Source: JAICXG01 sp036494545
GTDB taxonomy: Bacteria; Verrucomicrobiota; Verrucomicrobiia; Chthoniobacterales; UBA10450
NCBI GenBank assembly: GCA_036494545.1
Contig: DASXOB010000017.1
Coordinates: 78,352-142,351, forward strand
Direction: 5' to 3'
Length of the DNA stretch: 64,000 nt
Shown here: in pieces, positions 37,127-47,011 of the stretch
Numbering within the stretch: the first letter of the stretch is position 1
Layout: each line of letters opens with the position of its first letter
Translations under genes and position numbers: made by a program
Notes under the pieces: model-generated
Database searches by the model: none
The model's input: only the letters and a program-made list of their open reading frames with translations
What the model was told of the DNA's origin: nothing

Positions 37127-39544
37127 ATGAGTGATCTCCGCTACGCCGTTCGCCAGCTCTTCAAGTCCCCTGGATTCACCGCGGTTGCCGTTCTCACCCT
37201 GTCCTTAGGCATCGGCGCCAACAGCGCCATCTTCAGCGTGATCAACGCCGTTCTGCTTAAGGCGCTGCCTTATCCGCAGGCGGATCGCATCGTTCTTGTC
37301 TGGGGCGACGCGTCTAAGCAAGGTCTCCATCGCGGTCAGGTTTCGTCTACCGATGTCGCGGACTGGCGCGCGCGGAGCCATGCTTTTGCCGCAATCTCGA
37401 CCTACGCAAATTTCCGTCCGATTCTCGTTGGGCAGGGCGAACCGGAACGGGTTGCCGGCGCGCAGGTAGGCGACGATTTTTTCAAGGTAATGGGCGCGCG
37501 GCCGCTGCTCGGCCGAGTGTTCGACGCCGAAGAGCAGGAAGAGGGAAAAGACAATGTTGCCGTTCTCTCCTACGGAATGTGGCAGCGTCGCCTGGGCGGC
37601 GTGAGGGATGTGATTGGCCGGAAAATTTCTCTCAGCGGACATCCCTACACCGTGATTGGCGTGATGCCGGAGAATTTCCGCTCGCTCCCTGCCGGTCTGC
37701 TCGAGCGTCCAGCCGAATTTTACCGGCCGGTAGCCGAGCCGCCTAACGAGAAGGAAAGGTCGGGCCGCCATCTCCGCGCCATCGCGCGCCTTAAGTCGGG
37801 CGTGACCTTCGCGCAGGCTCAAACCGAAATGACGCTCATCGCGCGCCAGCTGGAGCAAGAACATCCAGAGTCCAACACCGCAACCGGCGTGCGTCTGGTT
37901 TCATTGCGCGATGATCTCGTCGGTCCGGTGCGGCCAGTGCTGGTTCTGCTCTTCGGAGCTGTCGGTTTTCTCCTGCTCATCGCCTGCGCCAACGTGGGCA
38001 ATCTTCTCCTCGCCCGCACCATGGGACGACAAAGAGAGGTGGCCATTCGCGCGGCTCTGGGTGCCAGCCGTGGCGATCTCGCGCGGCAATTTCTGACGGA
38101 AGGCGTGCTGCTGACTTCGTTAGGCGGGGCACTCGGCCTGCTCATCGCGGCCTGGAGCACGACCTTGCTCGAACACATTGGGGCGCGCTTTTTTCCGCAC
38201 CTCGGCGGGATTCCCGTGGATGCGAGAGTGCTCGTCTTCACCTTCGGCATCTCGTTAGGCGCGGGGGTTTTTCTCGGTCTGGTCGCGGCCTGGCGCGCTG
38301 GCCGGGGCGATTTAAGCCGAGCGCTGAACGATGCCGGACGTTCGCCCGGCGCGGTCTCGACTCGCAGCTCTTTGCGCAGCTCGCTCGTGGTCATTGAAGT
38401 AGCACTGGCCATGGTGCTGCTCATCGGCGCCGGCCTCTTGCTCAAGAGCATGCGGCGTCTGCAGCAGGTCGATCCCGGTTTTGACCCCGCGCATCTGCTT
38501 ACGATGAATGTCTGGCTCCCGGCTGCAAAGTATCCGCGAACGGCGGATTACCTCGCGTTTTATCAGCGACTGGGGCAGCGGCTGCAAATGCTCCCAGGAA
38601 TCGCGGCCGCCGGCCTAACCAGCGTGCTCCCGGCGAGCGATAATTTCGATCGCCGGACAATTCAGATCGAAGGTCAACCGCAGCGACCGGGGGAACAGCC
38701 AGAGGTAGATAATTATGCCGTGACGCCGAATTACCTCCGCGCCCTGGCGGTGCCGTTGCGTGCCGGCCGGATCTTGAGCGAGCGCGATCACTCGGACTCG
38801 CCGTTCGTCGTGCTCGTGAGCGAGAGCCTGGCGAGGAGGTTTTGGCCTAACGAGAGCGCTGTCGGCAAACGCGTCCGGTTGGATCGCAATGAAGCGCAAG
38901 AGCCCTGGCGCATGATCGTCGGGGTGGTCGGCGACGTGAAACAATACGGTCTCGACCGGCCTGGAACGATGGCGCTCTACGAGCCGCTCCCGCAGTTTCC
39001 CTCTTCGGCGATGACGCTTGTCGTCCGGACGCAAAGCGATCCCGGGAAGATGATCAACACTGTTCGTCATCAAATTCTGGCGCTCGATCCAGAGCAGGCC
39101 CCGTTCAAGATCGCCACCATGGAGCAGCTGCTCAGCGACTCGACGGCGCTGCGCCGCTTCGCCCTTTTTCTCCTTGGCGTTTTCGCCGGTCTGGCGGTTC
39201 TCCTTGCCACGATCGGGCTCTACGGCGTGATTTCCTATTCGGTTGCGCAACGAACACGCGAGTTGGGCATTCGGCTCGCTCTTGGTGCGCAACGCCGCGA
39301 CCTCCTCAACCTTGTCGTCCGCGAAGGAATGCGCTTCGTCTTCATCGGAGTGGCGACCGGTCTGGTCGCTTCAATCGCGTTTACCCGAGTGATGGCGAGT
39401 CTCCTTTTTGGAGTGAGCACAACCGATCCTTTCACTTTTGTCGCCTGGTCGCTCGCGCTCGGCGTGGTCGCGCTGCTCGCCTGCGTCGTACCCGCGCGGA
39501 GAGCGAGCAGCCTGGAACCGATGACCGCATTGCGTGCCGATTAA
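37127..39544 (+). CDS. ADOP-type permease (GANSAIFSVINAVLLKALPYP)
   Basis: 805 aa, N-terminus MSDLRYAVRQLFKSPGF. First FtsX core LLIACANVGNLLLARTMGRQ near residue 283; second FtsX loop GVISYSVAQRTRELGIRLALGAQ near 698. The C-terminus ends ARRASSLEPMTALRAD, the only Asp-terminal copy. The first 120 bases are very similar to those of the next gene although the two proteins belong to different subgroups further on. Words are frequent: 37741 (PNE), 38117 and 38252 (SLG), 38845 (WPNE). The gap to the next ATG is 4 bases. Confidence 0.95.
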   Translation: MSDLRYAVRQLFKSPGFTAVAVLTLSLGIGANSAIFSVINAVLLKALPYPQADRIVLVWGDASKQGLHRGQVSSTDVADWRARSHAFAAISTYANFRPILVGQGEPERVAGAQVGDDFFKVMGARPLLGRVFDAEEQEEGKDNVAVLSYGMWQRRLGGVRDVIGRKISLSGHPYTVIGVMPENFRSLPAGLLERPAEFYRPVAEPPNEKERSGRHLRAIARLKSGVTFAQAQTEMTLIARQLEQEHPESNTATGVRLVSLRDDLVGPVRPVLVLLFGAVGFLLLIACANVGNLLLARTMGRQREVAIRAALGASRGDLARQFLTEGVLLTSLGGALGLLIAAWSTTLLEHIGARFFPHLGGIPVDARVLVFTFGISLGAGVFLGLVAAWRAGRGDLSRALNDAGRSPGAVSTRSSLRSSLVVIEVALAMVLLIGAGLLLKSMRRLQQVDPGFDPAHLLTMNVWLPAAKYPRTADYLAFYQRLGQRLQMLPGIAAAGLTSVLPASDNFDRRTIQIEGQPQRPGEQPEVDNYAVTPNYLRALAVPLRAGRILSERDHSDSPFVVLVSESLARRFWPNESAVGKRVRLDRNEAQEPWRMIVGVVGDVKQYGLDRPGTMALYEPLPQFPSSAMTLVVRTQSDPGKMINTVRHQILALDPEQAPFKIATMEQLLSDSTALRRFALFLLGVFAGLAVLLATIGLYGVISYSVAQRTRELGIRLALGAQRRDLLNLVVREGMRFVFIGVATGLVASIAFTRVMASLLFGVSTTDPFTFVAWSLALGVVALLACVVPARRASSLEPMTALRAD

Positions 39545-39548
39545 CCTT

Positions 39549-41960
39549 ATGAACGATTTTACCTTTGCCATTCGCCAGCTCTTCAAATCCCCCGGATTCA
39601 CCGCGGTAGCAGTCCTCACCCTGTCGCTCGGCATCGGCGCCAACAGCGCCATCTTCAGTGTGATCAATGCGGTCCTCCTGCGCCCCCTCCCATTTCCGGA
39701 AGCAAACAAGATCGTTTACCTCAACGAAACGGATTCGACCCAGCCTTTCATCTCCATCTCGTGGTTCGATTTTCTTGACTGGCAACGACTCAACACCGTT
39801 TTCGAGCAGCTTGCCGTCAGCCGGCGCGAGTCGTTTAACCTGAGCGGAATCGAGGGTCGCGAAGCGGAACGGGTTTCGGGCGCCGTCGTGTCGGCCAACT
39901 TCTTCCGGGTCATCGGGCTGATGCCGGAAATCGGCCGCGTTTTTAACGAGCAGGAAGACCGGCGTGGCGGTCCGGCGCTGGTCGTGATTAGCGACGGCCT
40001 GTGGCAGCGCGCATTTCAGCGTTCGCCGGCGGTGCTGGGCCGCTCGATCAACCTGCACAACCAACTCTACGAGGTCATCGGGGTGATGCCGTCGCAGATG
40101 TCGGCGCCGACCGAAGTCGACGTTTGGGTGCCGTTCATGAGACGCGTCCCGAGCGGCTGGGATCGGATGAGCCACCCCGGTCTCTATGCCTGGGGCAGGT
40201 TAAAAAAAGGCATCACGGTCGAACAGGCTCGCGGGCAAATGAGAGCGATCGCCGCCGATCTTGCGAAAAAATTTCCCGAGACCAATACCTCGGTCGGCGC
40301 GGCGGTCACTCCTTTGCTCGAAAATCGCGTCGGATCGTACCGCGAAAATCTCGTTCTTCTCCTCGGCGCGGTTGGGCTTGTGCTGCTCATCGCCTGCGCA
40401 AACCTGGCTAACCTGCTCGCGGCCCGGGGCGCCGGTCGGGCACGAGAGTTTGCTGTCCGGGCGGCGCTCGGCGCGAGCCGTTCCCAAATCGTTAGGCAGC
40501 TTCTTGTGGAAAGCCTTGCTCTTGCTCTTCTCGGTGGGTTCGGCGGATTCCTTGTCGCGTTCTGGGGTCGGGACGCCATCATTGCGCTCAGCCCCCAGCA
40601 AATTCCGCGACTCGATGAGGTGCGGGTCGACGGATGGGTTTTGCTTTTCACGCTCGGGCTTGCGCTCGGCACGAATTTTCTCTTTGGCCTTTGGCCAGCA
40701 CGCCTCGCGGCAAAGGCAGACGTGCAGCTCGCCCTCAATGCTGGGGCGCGGGGCAGCTCCGATTCCCGCGGCGCGCGACGCACGCGCAACTGGCTCATCG
40801 TTGGCGAAATCGCCCTCACGCTCATGCTCCTGAGCGCCGCTGGCCTCGTTCTGAAAAGTTTCGCCCACGCGCAATCCATCTCCCTCGGCTATGAGCCGCG
40901 CGGTGTGTTGACTGCGCGCCTCGATCTGCCGTTTCGCGTCTACTCGAGCAAAGAGAAAGTGGTCCAATTTTCCGATCGCCTCCTCGAGCGCGTCCGCGCG
41001 CTTCCGGGAGTGACGGCTGCGGCGCTGAGCTCGAATCCACCGATGATGGCCGGGTGGCAAACCAACATCTTGCGTGAAGGCGCGCCCGAACCACCGCCGG
41101 GTCAGGAAATTTCGGCCGATACCGAGATCGTTAGGGGAGATTATTTTGCGACGCTCAAAGGCACTCTCTTGCGCGGGCGTGTTTTCGATCGACGCGACAC
41201 CGCAGCTTCGCCTTTGGTCGTGATTGTCGATCAATCCGTCGCGGAACAGTTTTTCCCCGGGGAAAATCCGATCGGCAAACGCCTGCGAATCGATCCGGAC
41301 GATCTCGGCAAGCCGCGTTTTTTCCAAATCGTCGGCGTGGTCGCGCGGATGAAACTGCGCGGCTTCGATCAGATCTCGTCCCTTCCAATCGCCTATTTTC
41401 CGCAGACGCAGGTCGAGCGAACCAACTTCGTCCTGCTTGTGCGAAGCACGGTTGCGCCCGCCTCGCTCGCGGAATCAATTCGGCGCGCCGTCGCGTCCGT
41501 CGATCCGGTTCAGCCGGTTTACGAGATTCGCTCGATGGTCGATCGAGTCGCCGAAACCTGGGCGGCTTCGCGTTTCATCAGCACGCTGCTGTTTATCTTT
41601 GCGGGATTGGCACTGCTGCTTTCGATGGTGGGCCTTTACGGTGTGCTTTCCTACAGCGCGCTGCGGCGGTTGCGCGAAATTGGAATTCGCCTCGCGCTCG
41701 GCGCGCCGCGCTCCCATATTCGCAAGCTCATCCTCAGCCAGGGAATGGGACTTCTGCTCGTTGGCCTGGCAATCGGTCTTGCCGGCGCCCTCCTGGTCTC
41801 GCGTCTGCTGCGCAGTTTTCTCTTTGAAACCAGCGGACTCGATCCCGCGATCTATTTGAGCGTGACCGGTCTTCTGGCGCTGACCGCGCTTGGCGCCTGC
41901 TGGATTCCGGCACGCCGCGCTTCCCGGGTCGATCCCATCACCATCTTGCATGCCGAATGA
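39549..41960 (+). CDS. ADOP-type permease, EFAVR subgroup with 5' end like its neighbour
   Basis: 803 aa from ATG 39549 (MNDFTFAIRQLFKSPGF). I reject the frame extension to 39534, which lies in the upstream gene. The body matches the 32106 copy: FNEQEDRRGGPAL, LLIACANLANLLAARGAGRA near residue 278 followed by REFAVRAALGASRSQIVRQLL, and the linker NAGARGSSDSRGARRTRNWL. The first 40 residues match the immediate upstream neighbour instead. Second FtsX loop GVLSYSALRRLREIGIRLALGAPR near 697. End ARRASRVDPITILHAE. Words at 40489 (IVRQLL) and TCGTTAGGG at 41128. Confidence 0.95.
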   Translation: MNDFTFAIRQLFKSPGFTAVAVLTLSLGIGANSAIFSVINAVLLRPLPFPEANKIVYLNETDSTQPFISISWFDFLDWQRLNTVFEQLAVSRRESFNLSGIEGREAERVSGAVVSANFFRVIGLMPEIGRVFNEQEDRRGGPALVVISDGLWQRAFQRSPAVLGRSINLHNQLYEVIGVMPSQMSAPTEVDVWVPFMRRVPSGWDRMSHPGLYAWGRLKKGITVEQARGQMRAIAADLAKKFPETNTSVGAAVTPLLENRVGSYRENLVLLLGAVGLVLLIACANLANLLAARGAGRAREFAVRAALGASRSQIVRQLLVESLALALLGGFGGFLVAFWGRDAIIALSPQQIPRLDEVRVDGWVLLFTLGLALGTNFLFGLWPARLAAKADVQLALNAGARGSSDSRGARRTRNWLIVGEIALTLMLLSAAGLVLKSFAHAQSISLGYEPRGVLTARLDLPFRVYSSKEKVVQFSDRLLERVRALPGVTAAALSSNPPMMAGWQTNILREGAPEPPPGQEISADTEIVRGDYFATLKGTLLRGRVFDRRDTAASPLVVIVDQSVAEQFFPGENPIGKRLRIDPDDLGKPRFFQIVGVVARMKLRGFDQISSLPIAYFPQTQVERTNFVLLVRSTVAPASLAESIRRAVASVDPVQPVYEIRSMVDRVAETWAASRFISTLLFIFAGLALLLSMVGLYGVLSYSALRRLREIGIRLALGAPRSHIRKLILSQGMGLLLVGLAIGLAGALLVSRLLRSFLFETSGLDPAIYLSVTGLLALTALGACWIPARRASRVDPITILHAE

Positions 41961-42078
41961 TGAGCACGATGCCTAACGAATTGCAAAATAGAGTGCGCGT
42001 CCAGTTTGAGCGCGACCGTTCATTTTTTCTGCCTAACGAGAATCCACCTTCCGCCACGCTGCCAACGCATTCTGGTTT
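41961..42078 (+). other. 118-base gap with two direct GCCTAACGA words
   Basis: Two exact words stand 60 bases apart in the same orientation (41971-41979 and 42031-42039), the second 39 bases before the next ATG. There is no hairpin between them, and I see no clear promoter hexamers or terminator. Confidence 0.6.
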
Positions 42079-44520
42079 ATGACCGATCTCCGCTACGCCA
42101 TTCGCATGCTGATCAAGTCTCCGGCTTTTAGTATCATCGCCATCGTCGCTCTTGCCCTCGGCATCGGCGCCAATACCGCGATTTTCAGCGTCATCGAAGC
42201 CGTGCTGCTGCGCCCCTTGCCCTATCCCGAGCCGGACCGTCTCATTCTTCTGCGCGAAAAAATGCCGATCTTCGATTCCGGCTCGGTCAGTTATCCGAAC
42301 TATCTCGATTGGCGCGCGCAACAGCAGACCTTCACCGATCTCGCGCTCTATCGACGTGACGCGGTCAACTTATCGAGCCCGGGCAACGCGAGCCCGCCGG
42401 AGCGCGTCAACTCCGGCCTGATGACTTGGAATACGGTGCGTGTTCTCGGATTGAGACCAATCCTCGGCCGCGATTTTAGTGAAAGGGACGATGTGCCGGG
42501 GGGGCCGAAGGTCGCGCTCATCAGCGAAAGCCTCTGGCACCGGCGGTTTGGCGGCTCACCGAAAGTGCTCGGGCAACAACTGGTGGTCGATACTGTGCCG
42601 CGGGAAATCGTGGGGGTTTTGCCTAACGACATGCAGCTCATGCGCACCGCGCACGTTTTCATTCCGTTAGGCGATCTGCGCAAGGATAAGTTCGTCTTGC
42701 AGCGCGATAATCACCCCGGGTTTTCCGCGCTCGGCCGGTTGAAAAGCGACGCGACACTCGAGCAAGCCCGGGCTGATCTCGGCACTGTGGCAGGCCGACT
42801 AACGAGTCGTTATCCCGCAACGAATTCCGGCCGCTCCATCAACGCCAAACCGCTACTTGAAGCGACGATCGGCGAATATCGATCAAGTCTGAACCTGCTC
42901 CTGGCCGCGGTCGCCTGTGTGCTTCTCATCGCCTGCGCGAATGTTGCCAACCTGCAATTGGCCCGCGCACTTTCGCGCGGGAAAGAATTGGCAGTCCGCG
43001 CGGCGATGGGTGCGAGCCGTTGGCGGTTGATGCGACTGCTTCTCATCGAAAGTACGCTACTTGGGCTGGCCGGCGGTGCGGCCGGCCTGCTCATCGCGGT
43101 CTGGAGCATCGACCTGATTCATGCCCTGAGTCCGCAGCACGTTTTACGTTTTCAACAGACAAGACTCGATATTTCAACGCTGCTTTTTGCCAGCGCAGTT
43201 GCGTTGTTTTCGGGGGTTCTCGTCGGCGTCTGGCCCGCCTGGCGGGTTTCAAGGCTCGCCACCCTGTCGGGCGACTTAAATGAAGCGGGCAGCCGCGGCG
43301 GCAGCGACAGTGCAGGCCGACAGCGCGCGCGGAGTGCGCTTGTCATCACGCAGGTTGCGCTCGCTCTCATCCTGCTCGCGGGTGCCGGCCTGACGTTGAA
43401 AAGCTTCTGGCGATCGGAGAATGCGCCGCTCGGTTTCGAGCCCAAAAACGTCCTCGTGATGAGTCTTTCGCTGCCCGAAGCGCGTTACAATTCGAGCGAC
43501 AAACGCCGGACGTTTTGGGAGCAAATGATCGAGCGCGTCCGTGCTGTGCCGGGTGTCGCCCTGGCGGCGGTAGGCGAGAACATTCCCTTTGATAACAACG
43601 AGTGGGACAGCACCTTTCACCTCACCGGGACACCGCCGAGCAAACCTGGACACGAACCTTCTGCCGAGGTCAACATCGTCTCGCGGGATTACTTCAAGCT
43701 CATGAAAATGCCGCTCCTGCGCGGCCGCGATTTTACAGCGGAAGATAAGCCGCATCAGCCGCACGCAGTGATCATCGACGAGAGTTTCGCGAGGCGCTAT
43801 TTCCCGAATCAAGACGCGATCGGTCGTCACATCGACGATAACCAAAACGAAGCGGACAATGCACCTCCCCTAACGATTGTCGGCGTGGTGCCCTGGGTGC
43901 GCAGCGATACCCCGGGGGATGATTTCGATCGGCTCGCCTTGCCGCAGCAATATTTTGTGGTCGATCAGGTTGTCCCGACCGACAACAACCTCCTTGTTCG
44001 CACTTCGCTCGCGGATCCGGCGGCGCTCGCGCCTGCGATCGTGAAGGCAATTCAAAGCCTCGATCCTGATCAACCCGTGGCGGCGATTGCGACCATGGAA
44101 CAAAACATCGGCGACGCGCTCGCGACACGCCGCCTAACGATGACGTTGCTCGGAGCCTTCGCCGCGCTCGCCCTTGTTCTGGCCAGCGTCGGCCTTTATG
44201 GCGTGATGGCGATCGCAGTCACCCAGCGGACGCGCGAGTTTGGGATTCGTCTCGCGCTCGGTGCGCCGCGGGAAAATGTTTTTCGACTCGCTCTCGGACG
44301 AGGATTGGCGCTGGTCGGGATCGGGATGTTGTTAGGCTTCCTTGGCGCGATTGGAGTGGGCCGCGCGCTGACGAGCCTGCTCTACGATGTCAGCGGCCTT
44401 GATCTCGCGGCGTTGCTGACGGCTTTCGCTGCGCTTGCCGTCGTCACTCTGGTTGCCTGCTGGTTCCCGGCGCGGCGGGCCACTCGGGTCGATCCAATTG
44501 TGGCCCTGCGCTACGAATGA
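42079..44520 (+). CDS. ADOP-type permease (TATP: SVSYPNYLDWRAQQQTF copy)
   Basis: 813 aa, N-terminus MTDLRYAIRMLIKSPAF, TM1 GANTAIFSVIEAVLLRPLPYP, then the motif YPNYLDWRAQQQTF. First FtsX core LLIACANVANLQLARALSRG near residue 282 with RWRLMRLLLIESTLLGLAGG (no VRQLL here, and no word in that loop). Linker NEAGSRGGSDSAGRQRARS. Second FtsX loop GVMAIAVTQRTREFGIRLALGAPRE near 706. End ARRATRVDPIVALRYE. Words at 42621 (LPND), 43869 (core, LT) and 44132 (LT); near-words at 42665, 42789 and 44329. Confidence 0.95.
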   Translation: MTDLRYAIRMLIKSPAFSIIAIVALALGIGANTAIFSVIEAVLLRPLPYPEPDRLILLREKMPIFDSGSVSYPNYLDWRAQQQTFTDLALYRRDAVNLSSPGNASPPERVNSGLMTWNTVRVLGLRPILGRDFSERDDVPGGPKVALISESLWHRRFGGSPKVLGQQLVVDTVPREIVGVLPNDMQLMRTAHVFIPLGDLRKDKFVLQRDNHPGFSALGRLKSDATLEQARADLGTVAGRLTSRYPATNSGRSINAKPLLEATIGEYRSSLNLLLAAVACVLLIACANVANLQLARALSRGKELAVRAAMGASRWRLMRLLLIESTLLGLAGGAAGLLIAVWSIDLIHALSPQHVLRFQQTRLDISTLLFASAVALFSGVLVGVWPAWRVSRLATLSGDLNEAGSRGGSDSAGRQRARSALVITQVALALILLAGAGLTLKSFWRSENAPLGFEPKNVLVMSLSLPEARYNSSDKRRTFWEQMIERVRAVPGVALAAVGENIPFDNNEWDSTFHLTGTPPSKPGHEPSAEVNIVSRDYFKLMKMPLLRGRDFTAEDKPHQPHAVIIDESFARRYFPNQDAIGRHIDDNQNEADNAPPLTIVGVVPWVRSDTPGDDFDRLALPQQYFVVDQVVPTDNNLLVRTSLADPAALAPAIVKAIQSLDPDQPVAAIATMEQNIGDALATRRLTMTLLGAFAALALVLASVGLYGVMAIAVTQRTREFGIRLALGAPRENVFRLALGRGLALVGIGMLLGFLGAIGVGRALTSLLYDVSGLDLAALLTAFAALAVVTLVACWFPARRATRVDPIVALRYE

Positions 44521-44525
44521 GTTTT

Positions 44526-44534
44526 GCCTAACGA
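44526..44534 (+). repeat. GCCTAACGA word before and at the start of the next permease
   Basis: An exact word in the 39-base gap is followed 40 bases later by a second core copy (44566-44573) that lies inside codons 3-5 of the downstream gene. Confidence 0.8.
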
Positions 44535-44559
44535 ATGACAGATCAACGAAATCTCCGAA

Positions 44560-46965
44560 ATGATACCTAACGATCTTCGCTACGCCTTTCGCATTCTCTT
44601 CAAGACACCCGGTTTCAGCCTGGTTGCGATTCTTACCCTCGCGCTCGGGATTGCTGCGAGCACGGCCATCTTCAGCGTGATCGACGGCGTCCTTTTGCAT
44701 CCTCTGCCTTATCCGAAGTCCGAAGAAATTCTCACCGTCACGCAAACGACTCGCAGCACTGGTATTTCGCAGGAAGCCTCCTCGCCCGCTAATTATCTCG
44801 ATTGGCGCGCGCAGAACGATGTTTTTTCCGAGATGGCTGCTGCTTCGGGCGCACAAGCGGACATTACCGGCGGCGATCAACCTGAGCGCATTCGAGTCAC
44901 GCACACGACCGCAAATTTCTTTCGTCTTTTCCAAGTGCACCCACTGCTTGGGCGCACCCTTCTGCCCTCGGATGACACGTTGGCGGGCGATCACGTTGTG
45001 GTCCTTGGTGCGCAATTGTGGGCGCGCCGCTATGGATCGGAGAAAGCGATTATCGGCCGCGAGCTCATGCTCGATGGCGAACCGCGCACAATCGTGGGCG
45101 TAATGCCGTCGAATTTTTCGCCGGACGATTACGGTGAGGTTTGGGTGCCTTCGCCCTTCGGAGTTCCACCAAACTCGCTGCGGCTTCATCAAGATCCGCG
45201 CCTTATCCGTGACAGCACGTACCTTGACGTTTGGGCGCGGCTGAAGCACGGCGTCTCCCTCGAGCGAGCTGCCACGCAGCTGAATGCGATCTCGTTGCGC
45301 CTGCAAAAGCAGTACCCGGACAGCGATAACGACACGGGCATTCGACTTACACCGCTGCATGAGGACGCGATCGGTTCGCTTCGTCCGGTCTTGCTTCTCC
45401 TGGCAGCCGCAGTCGGCGCCCTTCTGCTCATCGGCTGCGTGAACGTGGCAAATCTCCTCCTGACTCGAGCCACGCTGCGTTCCCGGGAAATCTCCATTCG
45501 CGCGGCGCTGGGAGCCAGTCGCGCTCGCATCGTTAGGCAATTGCTCACCGAAAGCGTCGTCCTGGCAGTGCTCGGCGGTTCGTTAGGGGTGATGCTGGCG
45601 GGCTGGGCGATTCCGCTATTGCTCTCGATTGGCCCGCCACATCTCACCGCCTTCAAGGGCATAGGACTGAACGGCGAAGTGCTCGTCTTTAGTCTCGCAA
45701 TCTCTGTTCTTACCGGAATTCTGTTCGGTCTCGCTCCAGCGTTGAGCGCTTCTTCCGCCACGCCCGCAGTTGCCTTGAATCAGGGCGAACGAGGCACGGC
45801 CAGCAGCGGTCACAGCCGCGCCATCCTCATCGCTCTGGAGGTGGCGCTCTCGCTTGTGCTGCTCATTGGAGCGGGGCTTCTCGTGCGAAGTTTTGCCAAC
45901 CTCGCCGCGGTTGATCCAGGATTTCGCAGCGATCATTTGCTCATCTTCAACCTTGGTGCGCCGGCGCGATGGCCGGCGGAGCGACAGGCTGCCTTTTACG
46001 AGCAGACGCTCGCGCGTTTGCGCGAAATGCCGGGAGCGAAAAATGTCGGTGCGGTAAGCCGGCTTCCACTCTCAGGTGGTAACAGCGCGCGCTCATTTCG
46101 TATCGGCGGTGGCAAGTCGGATTACGACGCCGACATTCGCATCGCGACGCCGGATTATTTTAAAACGCTCGGCATTCCGCTTTTGCGCGGCCGGAACTTC
46201 GATGCGCACGATGTGAAGGACGCGCCTTTGGTCGCGATCATCAACGAAGCGGCGGCGCGCGCCTTTTTCCCAGGGGAAGATCCGCTCGGCAAAGTGATCA
46301 CCAACTTCGGGCCGAACAGCATTTCGATGCAGATCGTCGGCGTAGTCGGCAATGTGCGGCACTTCGCGCTCGATCGTCAGCCGCGTCCGGAGATCTACCA
46401 GCCGTTGGGCCAGGGCATGTGGCCAAGCGTCTTCGTCGGGATCCGGACCGAGCTGGAGGATCCGCTCGTGCTCCTGTCGAATGCGCGGAAAGCAGTCTCG
46501 AGCGTGGACCGCAATGTCCCACTCGGCCAGCCGCGCACGATGCAGGATTTTATTGATCGCTCGCTGCAGCAAAGGCGTTTCACTGTGGTGTTGCTGGCGA
46601 TTTTTGCCGGTGTCGCTTTGGTATTGGCAACTGTCGGTTTGTACGGCGTGATCTCATACTCGGTCGCGCAGCGGACACGCGAACTTGGAATCCGCCTGGC
46701 GCTCGGTGCGCAACGACGGGATGTGCTTCGCCTCGTTGTGCAGGAAGGGATGCGCTTTGTCGCGCTCGGGATCGGTGCAGGTCTGGCCGGTGCCTTCGCT
46801 CTCACCCGTCTGATGAAAAGTTTGCTCTATGGCGTGGGTACGGCCGATCCGCCAACGTTCGCCGCCCTTACAGTTGTCCTCGGCAGCGTGGCATTGATTG
46901 CATGCCTCATCCCGGCATTCCGCGCCACGCAAGTCAACCCAATCGAAGCGCTGCGTCACGAATGA
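44560..46965 (+). CDS. ADOP-type permease with MIPND start
   Basis: 801 aa. The N-terminus MIPNDLRYAFRILFKTPGF differs from the canonical MNDLRYAF by two extra residues coded by a CCTAACGA core (44566-44573), as if six bases had been inserted in frame. TM1 is GIAASTAIFSVIDGVLLHPLPYP. First FtsX core LLIGCVNVANLLLTRATLRS near residue 288; loop RARIVRQLLTESVVLAVLGG. The linker is short (NQGERGTASSGHSRAI), and the second periplasmic domain has GGGKSDYDADIRIATPDYF. Second FtsX loop GVISYSVAQRTRELGIRLALGAQ near 695. End AFRATQVNPIEALRHE. Words 45530 (IVRQLL) and TCGTTAGGG at 45580. Confidence 0.95.
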   Translation: MIPNDLRYAFRILFKTPGFSLVAILTLALGIAASTAIFSVIDGVLLHPLPYPKSEEILTVTQTTRSTGISQEASSPANYLDWRAQNDVFSEMAAASGAQADITGGDQPERIRVTHTTANFFRLFQVHPLLGRTLLPSDDTLAGDHVVVLGAQLWARRYGSEKAIIGRELMLDGEPRTIVGVMPSNFSPDDYGEVWVPSPFGVPPNSLRLHQDPRLIRDSTYLDVWARLKHGVSLERAATQLNAISLRLQKQYPDSDNDTGIRLTPLHEDAIGSLRPVLLLLAAAVGALLLIGCVNVANLLLTRATLRSREISIRAALGASRARIVRQLLTESVVLAVLGGSLGVMLAGWAIPLLLSIGPPHLTAFKGIGLNGEVLVFSLAISVLTGILFGLAPALSASSATPAVALNQGERGTASSGHSRAILIALEVALSLVLLIGAGLLVRSFANLAAVDPGFRSDHLLIFNLGAPARWPAERQAAFYEQTLARLREMPGAKNVGAVSRLPLSGGNSARSFRIGGGKSDYDADIRIATPDYFKTLGIPLLRGRNFDAHDVKDAPLVAIINEAAARAFFPGEDPLGKVITNFGPNSISMQIVGVVGNVRHFALDRQPRPEIYQPLGQGMWPSVFVGIRTELEDPLVLLSNARKAVSSVDRNVPLGQPRTMQDFIDRSLQQRRFTVVLLAIFAGVALVLATVGLYGVISYSVAQRTRELGIRLALGAQRRDVLRLVVQEGMRFVALGIGAGLAGAFALTRLMKSLLYGVGTADPPTFAALTVVLGSVALIACLIPAFRATQVNPIEALRHE

Positions 46966-47011
46966 CCATGATGCAGGGTCGGCGTTGCGAATTTATCTGC
47001 CTAACAATCCT

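Noticed and set aside
44332..45540. Long minus-strand open frames within the array (also 40200-41327, 20020-20775, 21193-22002).
   Set aside because: They lie opposite intact permeases, are rich in Arg/Gly/Pro/Asp and show no recognisable domain.
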